Assembly: GCF_019511445.1 (NCBI RefSeq)
Contig: NZ_JAEUAN010000028.1
Location: forward strand, 1-64,000
From: Aliirhizobium wenxiniae
GTDB lineage: Bacteria > Pseudomonadota > Alphaproteobacteria > Rhizobiales > Rhizobiaceae
Length of the DNA: 64,000 bases
Direction: 5' to 3'
In this document: positions 48,616-56,902 of the stretch, in pieces
Position numbering within the stretch: the first letter of the stretch is position 1
Layout: each line of letters opens with the position of its first letter
Notes under the pieces: generated by a model
Seen by the model: only the letters and a program-made list of their open reading frames with translations
Database searches by the model: none
Told to the model about the DNA's origin: nothing
Position numbers and translations under genes: made by a program

Positions 48616-50295
48616 CTATATGCCCAGTCCCGCAGCACGGGTGCGATGCACGCCTTGCGGCACGAAGGCGAATTGATCCTTGAGGCCTAGAAGGTCGGCG
48701 GCGAGATGCAGGGTCGAAAGCCACATTTCGGTGCCCTGCAGGCCGGCCTGCTGACCATCCACAAAGGCAAAACCTGTTCCCTCCTGCCACCGTTCCGGCG
48801 CGCGCAGGATGATGGTTTCCGCAATGGCTTCCGCCTCAGCGCGCCTTAAATCCGTCTGTTTCAGGCAGAGCCAGAGCGGATGGATCGTGTCGAGCAGGTT
48901 GCAGGCGGTGTAGCCATCGCCGGAAAAACCCTCGTAATTCCGGTAATGGGTGAGAACCGAATTGACCGCAGCATCCGGATGCGGAACGGGCAAGCCGAAC
49001 TGCGCATAGCTTCCGCGTGTGAGGCGATAAAAACCGTTGATCGGCTGGAGAAGCCCCTGCTCCGCAGTCGCGCTGCCCCAAAGGCCCGTAGCGCGATCGA
49101 CATGGGTTGCCAGCCATCCGAACAGGACTTCGCGCGCCCTCTCTTGCCCTCTAGCGCTTTCGAAATAGCGCGCATTGAAATAAAGCGCCGTCGCGATGCC
49201 ATCGATGCGATCGCCGCAACGCCAGGCGCGCTTCTTCCACGGCAGGGCATCCAGCCAGTCGCAGAGAGAAACCGCATCCATCTCCGCACTGGCGATCCGG
49301 TATTTCGGTCTGGACCCGAGGATCTCCAGTGCGTAACCGGCGGCAAGCACGTTATAGAGGGAGAGATTATCCTCCAGAACCGGCAGAGACGGATCGGGCG
49401 GGGTGAAGGGATCGGGAAACAGCCCCGTCTTCGCGTCCTGCATCGCTTGCAGGCGATCGATGATTGCTTTCGCCTCATCCCCGGAAGGCGGCGCGCCGAA
49501 ACCCGCGGCGATCTCGATTGCATCGCATTGATGCCGGGCGCTCTCGCGGGCGACACCACCGGCATCCGGTGAGACATAACCTTCGGGGCGGCGATAATGG
49601 CCCAAGACATCCCGCCACTGGCTTTCCGCCATATCGCTGATCGAACGAAGCGCTTTTTCCACTTCGCCCCGGCGGGACTTTGCAGCCATCGGCTTTTCCC
49701 CGCGGCGGCGGATGAGCTTTGCCGGCACACCGGCCACGATCGCCAGCCGCGGCACATCCTTGTTGACGACAGCACCCGCCGCAATCACCGCTCCGCTGCC
49801 GATCGTCACGCCATCGAGAACGACCGCATTGGCACCGATCCAGACGTCGTCGCCGATAACGATGCCCTTGATTTCGTGCGGCTGGTCATTGATGGGCGTA
49901 TCCGGGTCATCGAAACCGTGATTGAAGCCGACGATCGAGACCAGCGAGGCGATCCGAACGCCATTGCCGCAACGCACCTTTCCCGAGATACAGGCATAGG
50001 CATTGACCGAGCAGTTCAAGCCGAGCTCGACATCTCCACGAACCAGCGCATGGGCCGCGATCCACGAACGGTGGCCGACGATGAGCGACGTGGTGAAGAT
50101 GCGCGCATCCTCGGCGATATAGGCCGTGTCGGCAATCCGCGCATTGGCGGAGCGCGCCAGCTTCTGCTTCAACGCCCTCTGGCCGGCACTGTCGGTTTCG
50201 GCCGGCTTGCGCTCCCAAGTCATGAATTCCAGCCGGGCCTTGCGCTCCAGAACCGCCTCGTCCGTATCTGGGTCTGCGTGCGTTGCGTGGTTCAT
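48616..50295 (-). CDS. Hexapeptide acyltransferase fused to an alpha/alpha toroid-like domain
   Basis: A 559-residue two-part protein. Residues 40-200 are a left-handed beta-helix acyltransferase with hexapeptide repeats and the pattern VIGDDVWIGANAVVLDGVTI, then GSGAVIAAGAVVNKDVP, as in sugar O-acetyltransferases. After a linker, residues 215-550 are helical, with DGIATALYFNARYFE, LWGSATAEQGLLQPINGFYRL and LDTIHPLWLCLKQT, suggesting an (alpha/alpha) toroid like those of glycosidases or terpene cyclases. No signal peptide is visible. AGGAAAA lies six bases before the ATG. It is in the polysaccharide locus, 56 bases after the SMP-30 gene. I do not recognise the helical domain. Confidence 0.78.
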   Translation of the reverse strand: MNHATHADPDTDEAVLERKARLEFMTWERKPAETDSAGQRALKQKLARSANARIADTAYIAEDARIFTTSLIVGHRSWIAAHALVRGDVELGLNCSVNAYACISGKVRCGNGVRIASLVSIVGFNHGFDDPDTPINDQPHEIKGIVIGDDVWIGANAVVLDGVTIGSGAVIAAGAVVNKDVPRLAIVAGVPAKLIRRRGEKPMAAKSRRGEVEKALRSISDMAESQWRDVLGHYRRPEGYVSPDAGGVARESARHQCDAIEIAAGFGAPPSGDEAKAIIDRLQAMQDAKTGLFPDPFTPPDPSLPVLEDNLSLYNVLAAGYALEILGSRPKYRIASAEMDAVSLCDWLDALPWKKRAWRCGDRIDGIATALYFNARYFESARGQERAREVLFGWLATHVDRATGLWGSATAEQGLLQPINGFYRLTRGSYAQFGLPVPHPDAAVNSVLTHYRNYEGFSGDGYTACNLLDTIHPLWLCLKQTDLRRAEAEAIAETIILRAPERWQEGTGFAFVDGQQAGLQGTEMWLSTLHLAADLLGLKDQFAFVPQGVHRTRAAGLGI

Positions 50296-50351
50296 CCGAT
50301 TTTCCTGTTCATGCCTGCAGCATCGGGCTCAGTCTGCCGGAGCAACGGGGA

Positions 50352-51218
50352 TCAGCCGAGGATTACCTGCGGCTCGCTCACTCCGCGGACGGAGAGTTTG
50401 CGCTCGAAGGTCACGCCGGCCAGCGGTTCGGCCTCGCGTGCCTCGGCACCCATGCCCTGGCAGGCCGAAGTGGCAAAAAGGCTCTGCATATCCGCACCGC
50501 CGAAAGCCGGGCAGGATATGCGCGTCGCCTCGAAATATTCGGCAGCGATTTCCTCCCCGCTCTCCCATGCGTAACAGGCAACCCGGCGCGCGCCCCATTG
50601 GGCACTCCACAAGTTACCCGCGGCATCAATGACTGCGCCATCGGGATTGAGACCCGCCTCGGTCAGGTCGACGAACAACTCCGGTTCGCCCGAGGGCCAG
50701 CCCTGCCCGTCCAGCCGGACGCGCCAGATCTTTTTCAGGCGGGTATCGGAGAAATAGGCAAGCGAGCGCTCCGCATCGAAGCAGATGGCATTGGTGATGC
50801 TGATCCTATCGAAGAGAATGCGGAACTCACCGCGCCAGTAGCGCCAGATCGCACCGGCTTCCTGTTCCGAGCGTTTGCCCATCGTGCCGATCCAGAAACC
50901 GCCATAGGGGTCTGCCCGGCCGTCGTTCGAACGTAAGGTGGGATCATGCGGGAATACAGCCACTGGCTCGCGCTTTCCCGAGATAAGATCGAATCTCGAG
51001 AGGCCGCTCTCTCCCGCCACCAGCAATTCATCGGTGGAAAGCCATCCGGCGGCCGACACGTTTTCGTCGAATGCCCATTCAAGCGGCTTGTCGCCTTCCC
51101 GGCTTAAGAGCCGATTGTTGACGATATCGAACCAGAAAAACTGCTGACGCTGCGGATGCCAGAAGGCGCCTTCCCCAAGTTCACAACGACGCTGATCGAA
51201 AATATCATTCATGGCCAT
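50352..51218 (-). CDS. SMP-30/gluconolactonase family protein
   Basis: A protein of about 288 residues with a six-bladed propeller. Metal-site stretches are CELGEGAFWHPQ near the start, LRSNDGRADPYGGFWIGTMG, ITNAICFDAERSLAYFSDT, and LNPDGAVIDAAGNLWSAQWGA. The family hydrolyses sugar lactones or binds divalent cations. In this locus it could open an aldonolactone produced from the degraded glycan. Starts at 51218 or 51212 are possible. It is divergent from the GntR gene. Confidence 0.85.
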   Translation of the reverse strand: MAMNDIFDQRRCELGEGAFWHPQRQQFFWFDIVNNRLLSREGDKPLEWAFDENVSAAGWLSTDELLVAGESGLSRFDLISGKREPVAVFPHDPTLRSNDGRADPYGGFWIGTMGKRSEQEAGAIWRYWRGEFRILFDRISITNAICFDAERSLAYFSDTRLKKIWRVRLDGQGWPSGEPELFVDLTEAGLNPDGAVIDAAGNLWSAQWGARRVACYAWESGEEIAAEYFEATRISCPAFGGADMQSLFATSACQGMGAEAREAEPLAGVTFERKLSVRGVSEPQVILG

Positions 51219-51252
51219 GACGCCTGCATCCTCCCGAAATGCTGCTGCACAT

Positions 51253-51265
51253 GTCATCATATGAC
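51253..51265. promoter_or_regulatory. Candidate GntR/FCD operator
   Basis: GTCAT-N3-ATGAC is a perfect 13-base palindrome in the SMP-30/GntR intergenic region, a form typical of FCD-type GntR operators. Its core ATCATATG recurs at 54931-54938 and, in reverse and nearly complete, at 55001-55009 in the other divergent promoter of the locus. A TTGTCATACCT near 51403 is a second possible site. Confidence 0.45.
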
Positions 51266-51479
51266 TGAAACGAATGTGCTCGATTTCGAGAGATACAGCA
51301 GACAATTACCCTCGTCCAGCCTTCGTTTCCCTCGACAGAAAAGCGTCAATTGGACGCAAAACCTTTGCAGATCAGCTTTCTGCGATTGATAATAATTGAA
51401 ATTTGTCATACCTATTTAGGAAACATGCGGATATGCCGGAAATCGCTTCGCCCTATCCGCAGCATCGCGAGGAACAGCT

Positions 51480-52217
51480 GTGACGGTCCAGACCAAGGTT
51501 CGGCAAAAGGGGCCGGGATCACTGGTTTCAAAAGTGGGGGCAAGCCTGCGGCACGCCATTTCGAGCGGCCAGTATTCGCCCGGGCAGAAATTGCCGAGCG
51601 AAGTGGAGCTGACCGAAACCCACAAGGTCAGCCGCACGGTTATTCGCGAAGCCGTTGCCGCGTTGAAATCGGATGGCATCGTGGAGGTCCGGCAGGGCGC
51701 CGGCATTTTCGTGCTCGACCCGGCTTTTCAGGTGACGCCGGCCCGCACTGTCGACAAGGCACGCGTATCGTCCGATCTCGAAGTGCTTGAAGTCCGCGCG
51801 CCTTTGGAAATCGAGGCAGCCGGCCTTGCCGCCGCGCGTCGCTCGCCGGCGCAGGAGGAGGCGATCTTCGAATGTCACAGGCAGGTTCTGCGCTGTATCG
51901 AGGAAAATGAATCGATCCGCGAGGCCGATCTGGCGCTTCACGTCGCAATAGCCGAGGCAACCAACAATCCGCTGTTTCGCCAGCATCTGGAGTTTCACGG
52001 CACCGCCGTCATTCCGCAATCACGCCCGCTGCCGGATCCGGATTTTGCCGAACAGACTGCCTATCGCCGCCTGATCCACAAGGAACATGAGGCGATCGTC
52101 ATGTCGATTTCCGATCGTGATGAAGAGGCCGCACGCAACGCCATGCGCGACCACCTGCGAGGCAGCCAGGCCCGCTATCGCGAGCTGTTGCGCAACTCGC
52201 GAGCAAGCAACGGGTAA
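51480..52217 (+). CDS. GntR-family regulator, FCD subfamily
   Basis: A 245-residue regulator. The winged helix (about 12-80) contains GQKLPSEVELTETHKVSRTVIREAV, with KVSRTVIREAVAAL as the recognition part, and the C-terminal FCD domain follows with DLALHVAIAEATNNPLF and HEAIVMSISDRDEEAARNAM, which include metal-binding His residues. FCD members sense sugar acids and other organic acids. It uses a GTG start with GAGGA six bases upstream. It lies inside the polysaccharide locus and is the obvious candidate for its regulator, responding to a uronate-type product. Confidence 0.9.
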   Translation: MTVQTKVRQKGPGSLVSKVGASLRHAISSGQYSPGQKLPSEVELTETHKVSRTVIREAVAALKSDGIVEVRQGAGIFVLDPAFQVTPARTVDKARVSSDLEVLEVRAPLEIEAAGLAAARRSPAQEEAIFECHRQVLRCIEENESIREADLALHVAIAEATNNPLFRQHLEFHGTAVIPQSRPLPDPDFAEQTAYRRLIHKEHEAIVMSISDRDEEAARNAMRDHLRGSQARYRELLRNSRASNG

Positions 52218-52237
52218 TTGACGGGTGCGGCATTCGT

Positions 52238-52263
52238 CCTTCTCCCCGCGTGCGGGGAGAAGG
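52238..52263. repeat. Short palindromic repeat hairpin
   Basis: CCTTCTCCCCGC and GCGGGGAGAAGG form a perfect 12-bp inverted repeat with only two bases between the arms. It lies between the convergent GntR and discoidin-like genes. The C-run/G-run composition recalls the end hairpins of the larger repeat at 1-142. Confidence 0.65.
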
Positions 52264-52310
52264 GGCAAACCGCGCCCTTTTTCAATCCCAGGCAACGCCT
52301 CCGCACCAAT

Positions 52311-53093
52311 TCAGTCGCGGCCCCAGATTTCGATCTGCGTCAACGCCGGGAAAGGCGACGGATCCTCCGCCTTGATCAGGCTATGCAGCTTGACCCACTC
52401 GACCTCCTGCGCTTCGATCCCGAAACTCTGCGCATTGCCTGTCTTCACCAGAGGAAAGCTGTACACCTGCCCGCTCGAGAGCGTGACGCTGGCATTTTGC
52501 CACCAGGCATCATGCGGGAAATCGGCACGCAGATAGAGCACGATCTCATCGACCGTGACGGGCCGGCCGAACTCGACCGTCAATTCAGCCGCCGGGTCCA
52601 TGTTGATGCCCCAACTCGTATAGGGCCAGCGGCCGTGATCATCATTGGCCTTTTCGCCATCGATGGCATTTCGCGCGGCAAACTGGGTCTCGCCGCGGGT
52701 CTGGACATTTGCTTCCGCATGCGGAAACAGCGTTGTATTGCCCTTGTCGTCCCACGGATTGAGCGCGAGATTGCGGCGCTGCGCCGCTTCTTCCGGGCGA
52801 GCCTTGCGGACATGCAGGCGATGCAGTTCACCCGAAAATGCGCGCGGCGAATAGGGCGCGCGGCGGATTTCGAAGGGAACGGTCAGCGCGTAACTCTCGC
52901 CTTTCAGGTAGACGAGCGTCGGGCTCATCGCATCATCGAGAGCAAGCACGACATGCCCGGCTTCAGAGGCCTCGACTACGACCTGGTCACCATCTTCGTA
53001 AGCACCACGGAAAATGAGAAATGCCTCGTCCGTATTGGTCGTCTCGCAACGGACATCACCGCCCGCGCCGATTACCTTCAGTCTCAGTTCCAT
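52311..53093 (-). CDS. Discoidin/F5-8C-like carbohydrate-binding protein, no export signal
   Basis: A 260-residue protein of two beta-rich halves. The C-terminal half (about 115-260) has ARNAIDGEKANDDHGRWPYTSWGI and ELTVEFGRPVTVDEIVLYLRADF, which is the text of a discoidin/F5-8C galactose-binding fold. There is no signal peptide, odd for a carbohydrate-binding module. The gene begins ten bases after the stop of the heparinase-like lyase, so it may be the lyase's binding subunit. I am not aware of an assigned function for it. Confidence 0.72.
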   Translation of the reverse strand: MELRLKVIGAGGDVRCETTNTDEAFLIFRGAYEDGDQVVVEASEAGHVVLALDDAMSPTLVYLKGESYALTVPFEIRRAPYSPRAFSGELHRLHVRKARPEEAAQRRNLALNPWDDKGNTTLFPHAEANVQTRGETQFAARNAIDGEKANDDHGRWPYTSWGINMDPAAELTVEFGRPVTVDEIVLYLRADFPHDAWWQNASVTLSSGQVYSFPLVKTGNAQSFGIEAQEVEWVKLHSLIKAEDPSPFPALTQIEIWGRD

Positions 53094-53103
53094 TCCGTCC
53101 TCC

Positions 53104-54891
53104 TCAGACGATCTGCAATTTCAGCTGCTTGCCGACAAGCGGAATGCGCAGCCGATAAATTTTCGAAGGCCATGAAATCGCCAGGCGCGCATCGCCGATC
53201 TCGATCGTCTCGATCTCGGCTTCGCCGCCCCCTTCGATCTCGATAGACCCCAATTCACCCACATGAACCGAACCGCCGCGAAGGACCGGCTCATCGCGAA
53301 CCATCAGCGACAGGACAGCAGGCAGGTCTCCGTCGTGGACATCCGTGATCTCGACGCCCCGGCCGCGATTAAGGGAAATCTTGCGGCGATAGGCGCGGAG
53401 CTTCGCCTCTTGCGGATAGGCAGCGGCGATATCGAGCGAGATCTCCGCAACTTCGGCCGAAAATTCCGCCTTCATGTCGCGTGCGGCAAAGGCTGCGCCG
53501 TCCGACTGCATCACGCCGCCGAATGTCGGCAGGTTGTGGAAGGCCGACTGCATCGTCCAGATTTCGTAACGCCGGGATGAAAAGGTTTTTGCCGTATAGG
53601 TCTCGACACCGACATCGATCAGGAACGGCTGGCCGTTCTTGTAGAGCGTAACGCTGCCGACATCGTTGTGATTGTGGCTTTCGCCGTTGTTTCCGCCCTT
53701 GACCGCAAGCGCGAAGCGATCGTCGCGAGCGATATGGAGACCGATGCCGGGATAGGAGGCATCAGCGGCGGGAAGCTGCTCCGCTTCGGGCAGTCGCACC
53801 TTGGTCAGCAGTTCCTGAACGCGATACCAGAGGTTCCATTCTTCCGGCAGATGCGGCGCCTTGCTCACCGCACGGTCCCTTGCGGCAAAAGCCGCCAGCG
53901 CATCCGATCCGACAGCCTTGCCGAACAGATATTCGCGCGCCGTGCAGGGGTCGATAACGGCAGCGGAATCGGCGAAATTGAAATAGTAGCGGCCGTCCAC
54001 GTGCATATGGAGAATGTATTCCGCCATGTTGCGGATCTTGGGCTCAGCCCACAGCGCTGACATGCAGCCGGGCGCGACCGTGTCGAGGATCGTCATAGCG
54101 CCGAACATGCAAAGGGCGGCGTGCCGGTAATAAACCACGCCCTCTTCGCAGGCGCCGTCTTCGGCATAATCCTTGATGAAGCAATCGAGGCTGCCGAGCG
54201 CCTTTTCCACGACACGGCGCTTCAATTGATCATCGGCATCGAGGCTGAAGGTCGCGAGAAGAACGTTCTGGGTGATCCAGGCCGTCCAGTTGTTCATCCG
54301 CTCCGCGCCATTGCCCATCCACCAGAAATGGGTGCCGAGATAGGGCGTGAGAATTCGAACACGCACTTCCTGCTCGATGCGGCGTCGGACAACGGGGCTG
54401 ACCTCATCCAGCGGCCCGCCAAGGAGAGCAGCCACGGTGGCGAGCAATGCGCCGGTTTCGGCGGCGAAAAGATCGATGACCGGGCGCTCGACATTCGGCA
54501 GGGCATGGCGCACGCCGCCGCGCTCGTAGGAATTATGCGCCGGAAGCTGCCAGCCGCTTTCCTCGCAGATCAGCATGACGCCATCGACGATCGATGACAG
54601 AAAGCGGCCCTTACCCTCGGCCAGTTCGCCGAGCACGAGATCGTTCAGCATCCTCCGGCGGGAGAAATACAGCGCCTCGAAATCCGCCCTGTTGCCCGTG
54701 ATCGAGAATTGCCGGTAATCCTCGGCCCTGATCACCGACCAGCTGCGACCGGATGCCGCTTCGGCCTCCTTCAGCACATGCGCCTTCAATTCATCGGCGA
54801 CATTCTGCCATGCATTTCGATCATCAAACCGAGCACCAGGGAGAAACTCTGAAAAAACCGAAGGGATGTGCGCTGCAGCCTCGCGAAACAT
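53104..54891 (-). CDS. Heparinase II/III-type polysaccharide lyase
   Basis: A 595-residue lyase. The N-terminal 350 residues form an alpha/alpha toroid (MNNWTAWITQNVLLATFSL; CEEGVVYYRHAALCMFGAM), and from about residue 385 the heparinase II/III beta-sandwich follows with GGNNGESHNHNDVGSVTLYKNG (only ESHNHNDVGS and FLIDVG need be cited as the core). Beta-eliminases of this fold cut at uronic acids and leave an unsaturated end. No signal peptide is present, so the reaction is cytoplasmic. It leads a two-gene operon with the discoidin-like protein, divergent from the ABC importer. The start at 54891 is tentative. Confidence 0.88.
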   Translation of the reverse strand: MFREAAAHIPSVFSEFLPGARFDDRNAWQNVADELKAHVLKEAEAASGRSWSVIRAEDYRQFSITGNRADFEALYFSRRRMLNDLVLGELAEGKGRFLSSIVDGVMLICEESGWQLPAHNSYERGGVRHALPNVERPVIDLFAAETGALLATVAALLGGPLDEVSPVVRRRIEQEVRVRILTPYLGTHFWWMGNGAERMNNWTAWITQNVLLATFSLDADDQLKRRVVEKALGSLDCFIKDYAEDGACEEGVVYYRHAALCMFGAMTILDTVAPGCMSALWAEPKIRNMAEYILHMHVDGRYYFNFADSAAVIDPCTAREYLFGKAVGSDALAAFAARDRAVSKAPHLPEEWNLWYRVQELLTKVRLPEAEQLPAADASYPGIGLHIARDDRFALAVKGGNNGESHNHNDVGSVTLYKNGQPFLIDVGVETYTAKTFSSRRYEIWTMQSAFHNLPTFGGVMQSDGAAFAARDMKAEFSAEVAEISLDIAAAYPQEAKLRAYRRKISLNRGRGVEITDVHDGDLPAVLSLMVRDEPVLRGGSVHVGELGSIEIEGGGEAEIETIEIGDARLAISWPSKIYRLRIPLVGKQLKLQIV

Positions 54892-55116
54892 CGCTTCCTC
54901 CTGCCATCAAAACTGCGTGAGACATCGCCTATCATATGTATTTTGGCTTTTCTACAGAATTCATATTATCCATTTAGAAGTTGTTTGACCAATGTCGTGG
55001 ATATGATATGTCGATCCTGGGAGGAGGCACGGAAGGCAGATCGATTTTTGGCCGTGCATCCGCGGATAGGCTCTCGAAGGGGCATAGTCCGTGGCATCTT
55101 TTCTTGGAGGAGTATG
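54892..55116. promoter_or_regulatory. Divergent promoter region of lyase and ABC importer
   Basis: This 225-base AT-richer gap separates the lyase (minus) and ABC importer (plus) operons. It contains TCATATG-type elements at 54931-54938 and 55001-55009 that resemble the palindrome upstream of the GntR gene, and a possible -10 TATTAT at 54964-54969. It is a likely site for GntR control of both arms. Confidence 0.5.
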
Positions 55117-56058
55117 ATGGCTAACTCTATCATTGCCGCCGGCGACACGCCGGTCGTGACGAGACGGCGCAAGGTCGTGTCCAAGCGTCGCCGCAAGGTG
55201 CAGGACGCGCTCGTCGCCTACTCCTTCATTGCCCCGAATTTCCTAGGATTTGCCGTCTTCACGCTCGGCCCGATCCTGTTCGCCTTCGTGCTGGCCTTCA
55301 TGCACTGGGACGGCAGCAATGCCATGACCTTTGCCGGGCTGGACAATTTCTGGCGCCTGTTCGAAGACAAGGCGTTCATCGACGCCTTCTGGAACACGAT
55401 CATCTATACGGTGGTGTCTGTGCCCGCGACGCTTGCCTGCGCGCTCGGCCTTGCCATCCTTCTGAACCAGAAAATCCTCGGCCGCGACTTCTTCCGCACC
55501 GCGATGTTTTTTCCCTACGTCGCCTCGCTGGTGGCCGTTGCCGTCGTCTGGAACATGATCTTCAACCCTGAAATGGGTCCGGTGAACATGCTCCTCTACA
55601 CGCTCGGCCTCGACCCGAAGGATATGCCGGGTTGGGCCGCCGACCGCCACTGGGCGATGGTCACCGTCATCCTGTTTGGCGTGTGGAAGAGCATGGGCTA
55701 TTTTATGGTCATCTATCTGGCCGGCCTGCAGGGCATCAATTCCGAACTCTATGAGGCCGCCGATCTGGATGGTGCCAATGCCTGGCAGAAATTCCTTTAT
55801 GTCACCGTGCCCCAGCTCGGCCCGACGACCTTCTTCGTTACCGTGATGCTGACCATCCAGTCCTTCAAGGTATTTGACCAGATCTATATGATCACCCAGG
55901 GCGGCCCCGGCACCTCGACCCTCGTGCTCGTCTATCACATCTATAACGAGGCGTTCGTCTCCTGGGATCTCGGTTATTCCAGCATGATCGCGCTCGTCCT
56001 GTTCTTCCTCGTGCTGGGTATCACCGTCATCCAGTTCCGCCGCCAGAAGGAGGACTGA
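55117..56058 (+). CDS. Sugar ABC transporter permease (MalF-type)
   Basis: A 313-residue permease with six membrane helices and the EAA loop YEAADLDGANAWQKFLYVTVPQL near residues 210-232, the contact site for the ATPase. The N-terminal 30 residues are basic (RRRKVVSKRRRKV). The ATG at 55117 has GGAGG six bases before it. It is the first gene of the importer operon: permease, permease, GH88, ATPase, YesL-like, binding protein. A second ATG three bases upstream would add one Met. Confidence 0.93.
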   Translation: MANSIIAAGDTPVVTRRRKVVSKRRRKVQDALVAYSFIAPNFLGFAVFTLGPILFAFVLAFMHWDGSNAMTFAGLDNFWRLFEDKAFIDAFWNTIIYTVVSVPATLACALGLAILLNQKILGRDFFRTAMFFPYVASLVAVAVVWNMIFNPEMGPVNMLLYTLGLDPKDMPGWAADRHWAMVTVILFGVWKSMGYFMVIYLAGLQGINSELYEAADLDGANAWQKFLYVTVPQLGPTTFFVTVMLTIQSFKVFDQIYMITQGGPGTSTLVLVYHIYNEAFVSWDLGYSSMIALVLFFLVLGITVIQFRRQKED

Positions 56059-56061
56059 GCC

Positions 56062-56898
56062 ATGCGTATTGCCGGCCAGAAACTCACCGGGAAACTTGCC
56101 GCCATCTATGTGACGGTGATCCTGATCACCCTCGTGATGCTGCTTCCCTTCGCCTGGATGCTGTCGGCCTCGCTGAAACTGAGCAGCGAAGTCTTCGTCT
56201 TCCCGATCGAATGGATCCCGTCCAATCCGCAGTGGCAGAACTACGTCGATATCTGGACGAAGATCCCGCTGGCGCTGTTCATCTACAACACGTCGAAGCT
56301 GACGATCATCGTCACGGTCTTGCAGTTGTTTACGTCCAGCTTTGCGGCCTACGCCTTTGCCAAGCTGGAGTTCCCCTACAAGAACGCGCTGTTCCTCGGC
56401 TACATCGCCACAATCGCCATGCCCTGGCAGGTCTATATGGTGCCGCAGTTCCTGCTGATGCGCGAATTCGGCCTCAACAACACGCACCTGGCGCTGATCT
56501 GCCTGCAGGCATTCACCGCCTTCGGCGTGTTCCTGATGCGGCAGTTCTACATGTCGATCCCGACCGAGCTTTGCGAGGCGGCCCGTATCGACGGCATGAA
56601 CGAATACCAGATCTGGGCGAAGATCATGCTGCCGCTATCGAAGCCAGCACTTTCCACGCTGACGATCTTCACCTTCGTCACCACCTGGAACGATTTTCTC
56701 GGGCCGATGATCTACCTGACCAAGACCGAGCTGAAGACGATCCAGATCGGCCTGCGCATGTTCATCAGCCAATATTCGGCCGAATACGGGCTTATCATGG
56801 CCGCTTCAGTCGTCGCGCTGATCCCGGTTCTGATCGTCTTCCTGTCGCTGCAGCGCTTCTTCGTCGAAGGCGTCGCATCTTCCGGCCTGAAGGGATAA
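56062..56898 (+). CDS. Sugar ABC transporter permease (MalG-type)
   Basis: A 278-residue permease with six helices and the EAA loop CEAARIDGMNEYQIWAKIMLPL near residues 172-193. It pairs with the MalF-type permease whose stop is three bases before its start. LGPMIYLTK near the last helix is typical of carbohydrate uptake permeases. Together they form the channel for an oligosaccharide presented by the binding protein at 59985. Confidence 0.94.
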   Translation: MRIAGQKLTGKLAAIYVTVILITLVMLLPFAWMLSASLKLSSEVFVFPIEWIPSNPQWQNYVDIWTKIPLALFIYNTSKLTIIVTVLQLFTSSFAAYAFAKLEFPYKNALFLGYIATIAMPWQVYMVPQFLLMREFGLNNTHLALICLQAFTAFGVFLMRQFYMSIPTELCEAARIDGMNEYQIWAKIMLPLSKPALSTLTIFTFVTTWNDFLGPMIYLTKTELKTIQIGLRMFISQYSAEYGLIMAASVVALIPVLIVFLSLQRFFVEGVASSGLKG

Positions 56899-56902
56899 GT
56901 TC

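Noticed and set aside
52238..52263. The perfect hairpin as a GntR terminator
   Set aside because: It lacks a T-run, and similar C/G-run palindromes are seen in the dispersed repeat; it is listed as a repeat.
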